The translations under genes were made by a program, and so were the position numbers. The notes below the pieces were generated by a model, which saw only the letters and a program-made list of their open reading frames with translations, did not search any database and was not told the DNA's origin. This document shows positions 37,774 through 46,613 of a DNA stretch of 64,000 nt, piece after piece (within the stretch, counting starts at the first letter, position 1; each line of letters starts with the position of its first letter). The DNA is from Adhaeretor mobilis (lineage in GTDB: Bacteria; Planctomycetota; Planctomycetia; Pirellulales; Lacipirellulaceae). The DNA lies in assembly GCF_007741515.1 (NCBI RefSeq), contig NZ_CP036263.1:2853501-2917500 (forward strand). Reading direction: 5' to 3'.

Positions 37774-38604
37774 CTAACTATACGTACTACGAAGCTGACG
37801 ACTCCTCGGCAGCAGTAGCCCCGCGAACAACGCAAGGCTTATACCAGAAGGCTCTGGGATGGCTTCAGTAGTGATTCGTAGGATAGGTGCATTGCCCGCA
37901 CTCTCACCTGAGTGAATATCCCATCCTGCGGAAGTCGTTCCGCCTTCGCCTTCACGGCTAACAAATCCGAGGCCGAAATTAACGGTAACTGGATTGGTTC
38001 CACTAATGCTATCTCGAACAAACTTGAGCATACCATCTGCTCCATCGTTATCCGCATAAACAACAATTTGACCTGAAGAAAAATCTGCACCAGGGATCAC
38101 GCTTTCTGTGGAGAAATCGCTCCAAGCATTTGTCCAGAGTAAAGCCGACACCCCTGGCTCGCCTCCTGTGTGAAGAGCGGGATCCGTAGTTACATACGTA
38201 GCACTGCTCAAGTCAATCGGTGTAGTGGTTGCGAGTACTTCAATGTCTGGCGTACCACCCACGCCGCTGACAGCCTGCGCAGAAGTAAGAATCAGCTCTG
38301 CCCCAACCACTCGCTGTCCCGAAGGTAACGCAGGTAGATCAAATTGAATCAAAGGATTCCGCCACACGGAGCGGAACGTCCGGAATTTTAAGACCGCTTC
38401 CGACGAGTAATTGACATCCTGTGGACTCTGCAGGTATGTATCTTCGATAAGCGTGGCATCCATCGTGGCTGCGGCGGCTGACTGAAGCCCCCCCGCACAT
38501 ATGAGCAACATGGCGAGTAGGCCAGCAAGACCAGTCGGCTTACAGGACCCTCCGGATACGCTCTTCTCAAAGCCTCTGGCAAAGCACCCAAAAAAGCTAG
38601 ACAT
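37774..38604 (-). CDS. DNRLRE-domain PEP-CTERM protein, no dockerin insert, cassette B copy
   Basis: 276 residues. The leader (GLAGLLAMLLICAGGLQSAAA) precedes DATLIEDTYLQSPQDVNYSS, TFRSVWRNPLIQFDLP, GGTPDIEVLATTT, SALLWTNAWSDFSTESVIPG and GLGFVSREGEGGTTSAGW; the tail is IPEPSGISLALFAGLLLPRSR. The domain is uninterrupted, as in the copy at 14060. It diverges from the lyase gene at 38865 and has the TGACA-N14-TGTCA element 74-97 bases upstream. Probably an extracellular structural or adhesive protein sorted by exosortase. Confidence 0.85.
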   Translation of the reverse strand: MSSFFGCFARGFEKSVSGGSCKPTGLAGLLAMLLICAGGLQSAAAATMDATLIEDTYLQSPQDVNYSSEAVLKFRTFRSVWRNPLIQFDLPALPSGQRVVGAELILTSAQAVSGVGGTPDIEVLATTTPIDLSSATYVTTDPALHTGGEPGVSALLWTNAWSDFSTESVIPGADFSSGQIVVYADNDGADGMLKFVRDSISGTNPVTVNFGLGFVSREGEGGTTSAGWDIHSGESAGNAPILRITTEAIPEPSGISLALFAGLLLPRSRQLRSTYS

Positions 38605-38673
38605 GACATTTTCCCTAACTTGAAAAGAAGGACAGCTGCAATCGGGGAAAGGAAAGCCCTCCCGACCTTCATC

Positions 38674-38702
38674 ACTGTGACAGTATTCGCTTTAATTGTC
38701 AA
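38674..38702 (-). promoter_or_regulatory. TGACA-N14-TGTCA dyad with TTGACA, ahead of DNRLRE gene
   Basis: Arms at 38678-38682 and 38697-38701. On the minus strand TTGACA is followed after 17 bases by CACAGT, a weak -10. The divergent lyase gene starts 164 bases away on the other side. Confidence 0.6.
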
Positions 38703-38864
38703 TTTATTATTGCAACATATTTCAACATTTCTGTTGCGTGCCTCGCATGCACCCTATAGACTGCATTAAAAGGTGATAATTTACCAAGTTGCCAATATCT
38801 CATTACTTATTTATTACGTTTAATCGCGAGAGGGCCGCTGGCTCCTCTTGTAAGGGGATTTGCT

Positions 38865-39929
38865 TTGGAAGAATGCTATCTTACTGCTGCAGTTGGCACC
38901 CCGCTTACTTCTAGGGAGCGGATTGACCACTCGGGTTTGTCCCTGCAATTCGATCGCCTCTGGTCGGGGGGCGTCGACTGCGCATTCATTGCCGGCACTA
39001 TGGGGTGCGGGCAACTGCTAGCCGATGAAACATACGATGAACTTGTCGAGCAGTCTGTGCAAATTTCTTGCGGCAAGGGGGCATTGATAGTCGGGGCCAA
39101 TGATATGAGCCTCTTGCGGACGCAGCATCGGATCGATCGCCTTAACCGCTTTAGTCTTGGAGGTGTAGTTGTCTTGCCGCCGTTTTTTATGCAGTTCAGC
39201 CAAGGAGAATTGATCGATTACTATCAGGCTTTGGCGAACGAGTCGCGATCGCCCATTTTCCTTTACGATATCCCGCAACGCACGCATGTGAGAATTGAAG
39301 CGTGTACAGTCATCGCTCTCGCTGAACATCCCAATATTGCTGGAATCAAATGTTCGGGCGACCTGCAGGAAGCCCTGCAGCTCCATCACCGACTTGCTTT
39401 GGCAGGAATTGACTTTCCTGTGATTATGGCGCAGGCCGATAGCTTGTATGAGCTTTCTGCATCGGGAATAACACAACACTTGGATGGCATATACGCTCTT
39501 GCGCCGGCCTGGGCACGGCAGATTGTTCAAAATGCTGGAACCGGTCACCACGAAGAGGCGAAGCGATTGCAAGGCGAGCTTACTGCACTGTTAAAAGCAA
39601 TGCGAATGCATGGGGGCTTGTCTGCTTTGACGGTGCTGATGAACGCAATAGGAGTCCGGGGTACTTTTGCTCCGCGGCCATTCCGCCAGCTCTCTACCAC
39701 ACAGCAAAAAGATTTGCTTGATGAACCGGTTGTTCAGAGATTCCTGTCATCAGAAACAACGTCAAAACGAAATGGCAGGTCAGATGCTGTTAAGTCCCAC
39801 GTTCTTGACAATGGCCATTGCTCTCAGCGACATGGTAAGCCCTCTCGCGCGGTGACGCATGAAGGGGAGGCGTTACGAGGGCCATCATTGAATCCAATTA
39901 ATAGCGAAAGTTCCGGAGGTATGAAATGA
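38865..39929 (+). CDS. DHDPS/N-acetylneuraminate lyase family aldolase, cassette B copy
   Basis: 354 residues from a TTG codon with AAGGGG eight bases ahead, the same start codon as the paralog at 12745. Catalytic Tyr134 lies in IFLYDIPQRT and Schiff-base Lys162 in IAGIKCSGD; the binding loop is AGTMGCG. It should cleave N-acetylneuraminate or a close relative to pyruvate and an N-acyl hexosamine. Residues beyond ~295 (SSETTSKRNGRSDAVKS onward) are unlike the paralog and low in hydrophobics. The stop overlaps the next start (ATGA), with CCGGAGG inside the last codons, so translation is coupled to the LamG protein. Confidence 0.83.
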   Translation: MEECYLTAAVGTPLTSRERIDHSGLSLQFDRLWSGGVDCAFIAGTMGCGQLLADETYDELVEQSVQISCGKGALIVGANDMSLLRTQHRIDRLNRFSLGGVVVLPPFFMQFSQGELIDYYQALANESRSPIFLYDIPQRTHVRIEACTVIALAEHPNIAGIKCSGDLQEALQLHHRLALAGIDFPVIMAQADSLYELSASGITQHLDGIYALAPAWARQIVQNAGTGHHEEAKRLQGELTALLKAMRMHGGLSALTVLMNAIGVRGTFAPRPFRQLSTTQQKDLLDEPVVQRFLSSETTSKRNGRSDAVKSHVLDNGHCSQRHGKPSRAVTHEGEALRGPSLNPINSESSGGMK

Positions 39930-42172
39930 AAAACTTTTACACATTATTTGCGTCATTGCTTTTGTTTGCTTCGGGTCTCTTGTCGGAGGCATTGCTATTC
40001 CAGCAAGTGTCAGCAGCCACGGTGGGCCTATATGAATTTGACACTCTATCGCGAGACTGGACTCAGGCAAATGGTCCAGAGCGGTTCTTCGATAGTTCCG
40101 GCAACGACCTTCATTTCGATGTAAAGGTAAATGAGGGGACTGTAGGTTTGAGCTCGGATGTGCCCAGTGTAGCGCCCGCAAACTCATTTTCACTAAACTT
40201 CAACAGGCAACAAAGTCTTGAGACTCCTTTAACTGATCTGTTTACTATTGGAACTACCGGCGAGTTAACCGTCGAGTTTTGGTATAAGCCATTATTAACA
40301 GACACGCTTCGTTTCATCCTTTCCACCACCAATGGGCCTGATACTTGGTCCATCACTCAAGCAACACCAGTAGTTAGTGGGACGCAAGGCATCGATATCT
40401 TTACAAAGGATCAAGATGGAAACGTCAATAGGAAGAAGACAGAAAACCAATTCCTAGATGACTCAAACCCTGAGTGGAGTCATATGGCATTTACTTTCGA
40501 CAACGCGAGCGGTGATGTAAAGATGTACCGTGATGGCGCACTTGAAACATCGTCGATCAATTTTGGTCCCTATGCGTCCACCTCCCACACTTTAAGGATT
40601 GGAGCAAATAATCCCACTAATACATTTGTCGGCAAGTTCTTGATGGACGACTTGCGAATCAGCAATGAGGTCTTGCTTCCTGGTAGCGGTACAGGCGTCG
40701 ATGAACTGGCATGGAATGCCAGTCTTTCAGAAGGGCCAACCTTGCAGCCTCGTGCTCCCGACTTTGGAAAGCAGTGGGTGCGAAACAACCCGTTCATGAT
40801 TAGTTCTTGGAGTAGACCTAACTATTTGGACCTTCACCATGACGCTAACTTCAACACTGCGTTAAGTAGTGAGGCTTTACCAGGGACCGCAGGTCACTTC
40901 CGAGGCAATTTTAGCGAACTTAACGACGAAGCTCGCACGCACGTGCAGTGGGGAATCAACGCCGGCGTATCTGCCTGGTTGCTTCGCGATGAATTACCGC
41001 CAGACGAAATCGCAGGGATTGCAGATGTAGCTGATTATATCCGCCTCGTAGATCCAGATTCGCTCATATATGTGAGTTTGGGAGGTGTCACTCCGAGCTA
41101 TGTGGACAACGTGCTGTCCACAATTCAGCCTGATGCATTCATCTATAACTTTTATCCGTGGAAGGGAGCGACGAATTCATCAGACTTATTGCGAGCTCAT
41201 CTCGACAACATGCAGGTTGCACGTCAAAAGTCCCTCGAATACGACATTCCAGCATTTAATTTTATTCAATCATTTGACGACTTAAATAACCCAGTGCTTC
41301 CTCCAGACGAGAGGTATAGACTTCCCAGCGGCTCTGAACTGAGGACAGAGTTGTTCCTCAAGCTTGCGGGTGGATTCAAGGGATTCACCTATTTCTTGTT
41401 CGATTTAGACAAACAGTCGGAGCGATTTGAGAAAGCTCTTGTTGATAGAAACGGAGCCCCAAGCGAACTCTACCCTCATGCCCAACAAGCTAACGCAGAG
41501 ATTCAAGTACTGGGGCAAAGCCTGAGATTCCTCGAGAGTACCGATTGGCGACATATATGGGGGGGAGTCACTGGTTTTACTCCTAACACTGTTCCGCAAT
41601 GGGATCCGACCGCAGGGCAAGGTCAGATTGTAGACATCGAAATCAACGGTACTGCAGCCGACCTTAAAGATGCAATGGTTGGGTACTTCGAAGATGATCT
41701 CGGAGAAGAGTACTTCATGCTAGTCAATATGTGGCATGGGATGGGGCTTGATCCAGATGATTTGATTTCTGAATTTACGGTGACCTTGGACAACTCGATC
41801 GACACGATCTGGAGGCTGAACCGCCTGACAGGTCTCGTGGAAGAAATTCCACTAGTCTCAAATGAATTCACCTTCAGCCTTCCTGGCGGAACCGGTGATC
41901 TCTTTAAGCTTACTGATGGGGACTTTGCCGGCCTGTTCTTGCCTGGAGATTTCGACATGAGTGGTGACGTCGACGGCCACGACTTCCTGCTCTGGCAGCG
42001 TGACCAAAGTATTGGGGTACTGGCTGACTGGCAAGCAAACTATGGCATGTCCAGTAGCTTCCAGTCCGCCTCCAGTAAAGCAGCAACAGTCCCTGAGCCC
42101 ACCACCGGGCTGCTTCTAGTGTTCGGCACCTGTGTCTTCTGCAGTTTGCTGCCCCGCAATCGCATTGTTTAG
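39926..42172 (+). CDS. PEP-CTERM surface protein: LamG + TIM-barrel-like glycoside hydrolase region + dockerin-like, cassette B copy
   Basis: 748 residues, homologous end to end with 10445-12706. Signal peptide, LamG domain (ELTVEFWYKPLLTDTLRFIL, MYRDGALETSSINFGPYAS), then the barrel-like region (WVRNNPFMISSWSRP, WGINAGVSAWLLRDELP, PDAFIYNFYPWKGA, GGFKGFTYFLFDLDKQSER), dockerin-like GDFDMSGDVDGHDFLLWQR and the PEP-CTERM tail VPEPTTGLLLVFGTC. The conserved aromatic and acidic residues in the central region (WLLRDE, YPW, FDLD) are candidate active-site residues. It is coupled to the lyase and followed by DUF1559. In cassette A a dockerin-bearing DNRLRE gene lies between these two; here it is absent. 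Confidence 0.75.
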   Translation: MKNFYTLFASLLLFASGLLSEALLFQQVSAATVGLYEFDTLSRDWTQANGPERFFDSSGNDLHFDVKVNEGTVGLSSDVPSVAPANSFSLNFNRQQSLETPLTDLFTIGTTGELTVEFWYKPLLTDTLRFILSTTNGPDTWSITQATPVVSGTQGIDIFTKDQDGNVNRKKTENQFLDDSNPEWSHMAFTFDNASGDVKMYRDGALETSSINFGPYASTSHTLRIGANNPTNTFVGKFLMDDLRISNEVLLPGSGTGVDELAWNASLSEGPTLQPRAPDFGKQWVRNNPFMISSWSRPNYLDLHHDANFNTALSSEALPGTAGHFRGNFSELNDEARTHVQWGINAGVSAWLLRDELPPDEIAGIADVADYIRLVDPDSLIYVSLGGVTPSYVDNVLSTIQPDAFIYNFYPWKGATNSSDLLRAHLDNMQVARQKSLEYDIPAFNFIQSFDDLNNPVLPPDERYRLPSGSELRTELFLKLAGGFKGFTYFLFDLDKQSERFEKALVDRNGAPSELYPHAQQANAEIQVLGQSLRFLESTDWRHIWGGVTGFTPNTVPQWDPTAGQGQIVDIEINGTAADLKDAMVGYFEDDLGEEYFMLVNMWHGMGLDPDDLISEFTVTLDNSIDTIWRLNRLTGLVEEIPLVSNEFTFSLPGGTGDLFKLTDGDFAGLFLPGDFDMSGDVDGHDFLLWQRDQSIGVLADWQANYGMSSSFQSASSKAATVPEPTTGLLLVFGTCVFCSLLPRNRIV

Positions 42173-42210
42173 TTCTCCCGTTTTGGTCTCTAAATAAGGT
42201 GTCTCCTGAA

Positions 42211-43260
42211 ATGCTTTTCTTGAATTACATACCGATCGTCGTGAGCGAAAACAGGTCGCCTGAAGCAGAAAGGGATGCCATTAGCTATTGGAAGCAATTT
42301 CGACCAGGAAAGAAGCCTTTGCTAGGCTTTACTTTAGTGGAACTCTTGGTCGTCATTGCAATTATAGGAGTTCTAGTTGGCTTATTGCTTCCGGCAGTCC
42401 AAGCGGCCCGAGAAGCCGCTCGCCGTTCGCAATGTCAGAATAATCTTAAGCAAATTGGTTTGGGGCTTCTAAATTATGAATCGTCTATTGGGACTTTTCC
42501 AGCTGGAGGAGACAGTGAGACTAGTCTTGCTTGGACTGTCTTCATCACTCCTTATTTCGAGCAAAGTGTTCTGCATGACGGATTCGACTACGGCACGGGA
42601 AGCTATACGAGTAGCGGTAAGAACGAGCTAGCGAGCAATCGATTAGACGTCTTGCTATGCCCGAGTCAACCTGTTGTTACATCGATCCTGTCTCAGCTCA
42701 ATTTGGGAGGTACTTCGGCAGAAATGGTAAATGGCGCAGATCCGTTTACTACACACTACTTAGGTGTGATGGGACCTAAAGGCAACAATGACTATATGAG
42801 CGATTGGATCCTCTATGAGGTTGAAGGGAACGCTTGGAGTTCTCACGGGGGACTAGCAGTTCAAGGGGTCCTGGGTAAGGATCGGTCGGTAGAGATATCG
42901 CAAATCACTGATGGGACTTCGAATACGTTCGCAGTAGGAGAGCTCTCGTGGGACGAATGGACACGCTACCGATCTTGGATGCGGGGTTCCACTCTTGGTT
43001 CTGGAGCATCTAAAGGTTTCTATATGGGAAGTGCAAAAAATCTATTTACCGTTATCAATGAACCAGCCGAGCAGGATGATGCTGGGAATTGGATCGTATC
43101 AGGCGGATTTAATGACGCTGGGTTTGGCAGTGAGCATCCTGGGGGAACACATTTTGCAATCTGTGACGGTTCAGCTCGGTTCGTGGGAGAAAATACAGAG
43201 CTTGCAGTGTTGAAGGCACTTGCAAGCATGAACGGTTCAGAAATAGTGGGTTTAGAGTAA
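42211..43260 (+). CDS. DUF1559 protein with prepilin-type signal, cassette B copy
   Basis: From the ATG at 42211 (AAGGTG upstream; a GTG at 42199 is possible). A ~40-residue leader, then GFTLVELLVVIAIIGVL and LLLPAVQAAREAARRSQCQN, and the DUF1559 body with ITDGTSNTFAVGE and FGSEHPGGTHFAICDG. It is collinear with 8343-9401. The leader sequences differ strongly, while the mature parts are alike, as expected if the leader is cleaved. Followed by the lipoprotein 78 bases on. Role unknown, probably assembled as a pseudopilin at the envelope. Confidence 0.88.
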   Translation: MLFLNYIPIVVSENRSPEAERDAISYWKQFRPGKKPLLGFTLVELLVVIAIIGVLVGLLLPAVQAAREAARRSQCQNNLKQIGLGLLNYESSIGTFPAGGDSETSLAWTVFITPYFEQSVLHDGFDYGTGSYTSSGKNELASNRLDVLLCPSQPVVTSILSQLNLGGTSAEMVNGADPFTTHYLGVMGPKGNNDYMSDWILYEVEGNAWSSHGGLAVQGVLGKDRSVEISQITDGTSNTFAVGELSWDEWTRYRSWMRGSTLGSGASKGFYMGSAKNLFTVINEPAEQDDAGNWIVSGGFNDAGFGSEHPGGTHFAICDGSARFVGENTELAVLKALASMNGSEIVGLE

Positions 43261-43338
43261 GTGCGGACGATCAGAATACCGTCAAGTATTCAAAGGCTCG
43301 TAGTATAGTCAGTGCTTGGCAAGGCCTGGGGAAATCAA

Positions 43339-43776
43339 ATGAAGAAGCTAGCTTCGTTCTCCGTATTCAACAACTTGGTTAACAGGCCATTACAAAATGG
43401 CCTGTTGAGTATCCTTTTAGCATCCTTCGTGACTGGCTGTGCTGATGAGGAGGGCGTTCCACGATATCACATTCGTGGTGAAATAACCTTCAAGGGGGAG
43501 CCGGTACCCAAAGGCAGTGTCCGATTTCGTCCGGACAAGTCACGGGGTAACAATGGTCCTTCAGGATATGCCCTTATAGAGGAAGGGCAATACGATACTG
43601 CCAAGTCCAATAGAGGAGCAATCGCCGGTCCACACATTGTTGAAATCATGGGCTACGATGGTAAATCAGCTCCCGAAATGGAACTAGGAGCACCACTTTT
43701 CAGGGGCTATCAAGCGGAAATTGAACTTCCAGAGGAATCATCCGAGAAAGATTTTGAAGTGCCGACCGGCCGATAA
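43339..43776 (+). CDS. Small lipoprotein with beta-sandwich domain, cassette B copy
   Basis: 145 residues from the ATG at 43339, where GGGGA lies upstream; the frame is open to 43312. Lipobox FVTGC, then DEEGVPRYHIRGEITFKGEP and VPKGSVRFRPD, matching the lipoprotein at 7766. It continues the DUF1559-lipoprotein pair and precedes the Kelch-symporter gene. An 11-bp perfect hairpin lies inside its signal-peptide codons (43381-43406). Function unknown. Confidence 0.75.
   Translation: MKKLASFSVFNNLVNRPLQNGLLSILLASFVTGCADEEGVPRYHIRGEITFKGEPVPKGSVRFRPDKSRGNNGPSGYALIEEGQYDTAKSNRGAIAGPHIVEIMGYDGKSAPEMELGAPLFRGYQAEIELPEESSEKDFEVPTGR
43381..43406 (+). other. 11-bp perfect hairpin inside the lipoprotein signal sequence
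   Basis: AACAGGCCATT, loop ACAA, AATGGCCTGTT. It lies in codons 15-23 of the preferred reading frame and would be present in the mRNA near the start. The paralog at 8179 lacks it. Confidence 0.5.
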
Positions 43777-43878
43777 TGAATTCGCGTTTCAGCTTTTGGA
43801 GCGTTCATTTGCACAATTACTTTTTTTGTGTCTGAGCTTTGTAGATGGATAGCCCTTTTTACCCCCAGCCCCCAGTTC

Positions 43879-46464
43879 ATGCCCGCTAGATTACCAGTCA
43901 ACCTGATACTTGGTCTCTCCTTCCTGGTTTCTCAAACAGCCGGATCAGACGCACAAGAGAAGTCGTTATTAGCATGGCAAGAATTGCCTGAACTGCCCGT
44001 TTCTATCGAAGGGGCATTCGTCGGATCTTCTGAAGGGGTACTCATCGTCGCAGGTGGACAAACTACGACTCAGAAGAACGCGACCGAGAATGGACTTAGC
44101 GATGCAGTCTTTGTCCTTCAACCAGACACCCGAAAATGGTTGGAGGCCACTAACCTTTCGAAGCCTCTAGCCTATGGAGCGGCGGTAGAGACAGAAGATG
44201 GGTTGTTCTGTTTCGGAGGAACCACCGGATCTGGAGGATCAGATAAAGCGTTCATTCTTCGATGGGATATCAAAACAAATCAGCTCAAGCTCTCCTCTCT
44301 ACCGAATCTTCCTGAACCGCTATCAATATGCGCTGCGACGCGTCTAGGAGACGAAATCTATGTGGCTGGTTCTCGCTTGTTTGATCTGAAAGCACCGAAA
44401 AGAAAAAAGTGCTTCTGGTCTATCAAAGTTTCTGACGAAGGACCGAGATGGAGATCGCATCCTGTTTGGCCGGGAGAGGGATGGTTCTCTCCCGCCGTAG
44501 TGGCTCAAAGTGGCGAATTATTCTTGTTAGGGGGTGCAGCTTCTTCTTTGTTAAACCAAGAACCGCAATCCCTCGAATTGGTTCGAGAGGCTTACAGGTA
44601 TTCGCCCAGTTCAGCCAAGTGGCAAGCTATCGCAGATGCTCCAATTCCAATGGCGGCTACTCCGGCAATTGCCTTCGGCCCTAGTACAATCCTCTGCATC
44701 GGGGGATTGACGATTAACGAAGCGAATGAACACCAAGTCAAATCCTCTAGTCGTCAGGTCAGAAATACCCTGTTGGCTTATGAAACGACGACAGACACCT
44801 GGTGTGAACGTGGGGAGTATGTGGTTCCAGTGGCATTGACAACAGCCGTTAAGTGGCAGAATCAGATTGTGCTTGTTGGTGGGCGAACAGCAAATAATTC
44901 ACTTATCGCAAAAGTCATCGGTGGGAGCAATGCTCTTCGAGAGAGTGCCTTTCACCTGGTCGATTACATAGTACTCTCATTCTACTTCATCTTACTTCTT
45001 AGCATCGGCTGGTACTTCTCCGCATCCGAGAATACGTCAAACGACTACCTGCTTGGCGATCGGAAGATCCCCTGGTGGGCAGTTGGACTAAGTATAATGG
45101 CTACTCAAGTGAGTTCGATTGGATTCATGGCACTTCCCGCGAAGTCTTTTTCAACTGATTGGGTCTATTTCACGGGTGTGTTGACTTGGTTTCTTGTTGT
45201 GCCCCTAGTTGTACGCTTCTACCTTCCTTTCTTGTTCTTTCGACCTAATGCGGTGACAGCCTATGAGTATTTGGAGTGTCGCTTTAATCTACTTGCGAGA
45301 CTATACGGAAGTAGTTCTTTTGTGATGTTGCAGTTGGGTAGAATGGCAATTGTCTTGTATTTGCCTGCAATTGCCCTTTCAGTCGTCACGGGAATGAATG
45401 TCTATGTCAGCATTCTTGTTATGGGCACTCTGAGCACTGGATATACCGTCCTAGGGGGGATCAATGCAGTGATCTGGACGGATGTATTACAGGCGATAGT
45501 CCTGGTAGGAGGCGCTTTATTAGGGGTAGGGATCGCCATCTTAGAAGTCGACGGCGGTTTCAACGGATTCATATCGATCGCTCATTCGCATGAGAAGTTC
45601 CGATTGGTTAATTGGGATACAAGCATCACCACGACCGCACTTTGGATTATCCTAATTGGAAACGTCTTCAAGAGAACTTCAGACCTGACGGCAGACCAGG
45701 CCGTAGTGCAGAGGTATTTGACAACCGGAGATCTCCGCAAGGCATCCAACGCCCTATGGTGTTCTGCGATTGCCTCTATTCCTTGGGCAATCTTAGTGTT
45801 TCTGTTCGGCACAGCACTATTTGCCTTCTATAAGACACATCCAGAAAACATGAGCCCCTCTCTGCAGCCGGATGCCATCGTACCGTGGTTTGTGGTAGAA
45901 AGCCTACCAGTAGGAATCTCCGGTGTGGTGATCGCAGCGCTGTTGGCTGCTGCAATGTCAAGCCTCGATAGTAGCATCCACAGTGTTGCCACAACGATCT
46001 CAATAGATTTTTATAAACGTCTTCGACCGGAGTGTACCGATCAAAGTCTATTGAGACTAGCTCGCTGGTTGACAGGGATCCTGGGAGTTCTCGGCACTGC
46101 CATGGCACTGCTTATAGCAACCTATGCAATAGAGTCTCTCTGGGACTTGTTCTTGACGTTTGCCGGGCTCGCCATAGGAGGACTAGCTGGACTGTTTGCC
46201 TTAGGAATCTTCACGACTCGTGGCAATAGTATCGGTGCCGTGGCAGGTGCAGTGGTGGGAGGAGTGATCTTGTATTTTGTACAGTCGCTGACACCCATTC
46301 ACTTCTTTTTATACCCGGTCATAGGTGTAGGATCCTGCTTTTCGATTGGTTACTTGGTGAGCTTGCTATTCCCACTCCAACAATGCTCTCTTGAAGGCCT
46401 TACTATTTATACATACAGTCAATCCGATTCACCCTTAACAACAACGCCGATCTCATCAGGATAA
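43879..46464 (+). CDS. Fusion of Kelch-propeller (NanM-like mutarotase) and Na+/solute symporter
   Basis: About 860 residues from the ATG at 43879 (GTG at 43828 also open). Signal peptide, then Kelch repeats to ~350 (WQELPELPVSIEGAFVGSS, AYGAAVETEDGLFCFGGTTG, GELFLLGGAAS, ILCIGGLTIN, QIVLVGGRTANN), then ~13 membrane segments of the SSS family (IVLSFYFILLLSIGWYF, GLSIMATQVSSIGFMALPAK, SSLDSSIHSVATTIS). Kelch proteins such as NanM equilibrate sialic acid anomers; SSS proteins such as SiaT import sialic acid with Na+. A periplasmic mutarotase joined to its transporter is consistent with that. Planctomycetes and Bacteroidetes carry similar fusions. The symporter half matches 1-776, so this gene may show what the cut first gene looks like. 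Confidence 0.88.
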   Translation: MPARLPVNLILGLSFLVSQTAGSDAQEKSLLAWQELPELPVSIEGAFVGSSEGVLIVAGGQTTTQKNATENGLSDAVFVLQPDTRKWLEATNLSKPLAYGAAVETEDGLFCFGGTTGSGGSDKAFILRWDIKTNQLKLSSLPNLPEPLSICAATRLGDEIYVAGSRLFDLKAPKRKKCFWSIKVSDEGPRWRSHPVWPGEGWFSPAVVAQSGELFLLGGAASSLLNQEPQSLELVREAYRYSPSSAKWQAIADAPIPMAATPAIAFGPSTILCIGGLTINEANEHQVKSSSRQVRNTLLAYETTTDTWCERGEYVVPVALTTAVKWQNQIVLVGGRTANNSLIAKVIGGSNALRESAFHLVDYIVLSFYFILLLSIGWYFSASENTSNDYLLGDRKIPWWAVGLSIMATQVSSIGFMALPAKSFSTDWVYFTGVLTWFLVVPLVVRFYLPFLFFRPNAVTAYEYLECRFNLLARLYGSSSFVMLQLGRMAIVLYLPAIALSVVTGMNVYVSILVMGTLSTGYTVLGGINAVIWTDVLQAIVLVGGALLGVGIAILEVDGGFNGFISIAHSHEKFRLVNWDTSITTTALWIILIGNVFKRTSDLTADQAVVQRYLTTGDLRKASNALWCSAIASIPWAILVFLFGTALFAFYKTHPENMSPSLQPDAIVPWFVVESLPVGISGVVIAALLAAAMSSLDSSIHSVATTISIDFYKRLRPECTDQSLLRLARWLTGILGVLGTAMALLIATYAIESLWDLFLTFAGLAIGGLAGLFALGIFTTRGNSIGAVAGAVVGGVILYFVQSLTPIHFFLYPVIGVGSCFSIGYLVSLLFPLQQCSLEGLTIYTYSQSDSPLTTTPISSG

Positions 46465-46613
46465 GTTCCTGCAAATGCCAACTTACTGCAGGGTCATCGC
46501 CTAGTGAGGCATCTAGTAGCTAGTAGTGTGCGTGCGAGGGGGCAGAAAGATACTCTTTGGAATATATAAAGATGTCGTGGAATGCTACAGAATGCCAATC
46601 ACAAAGGCAATTA

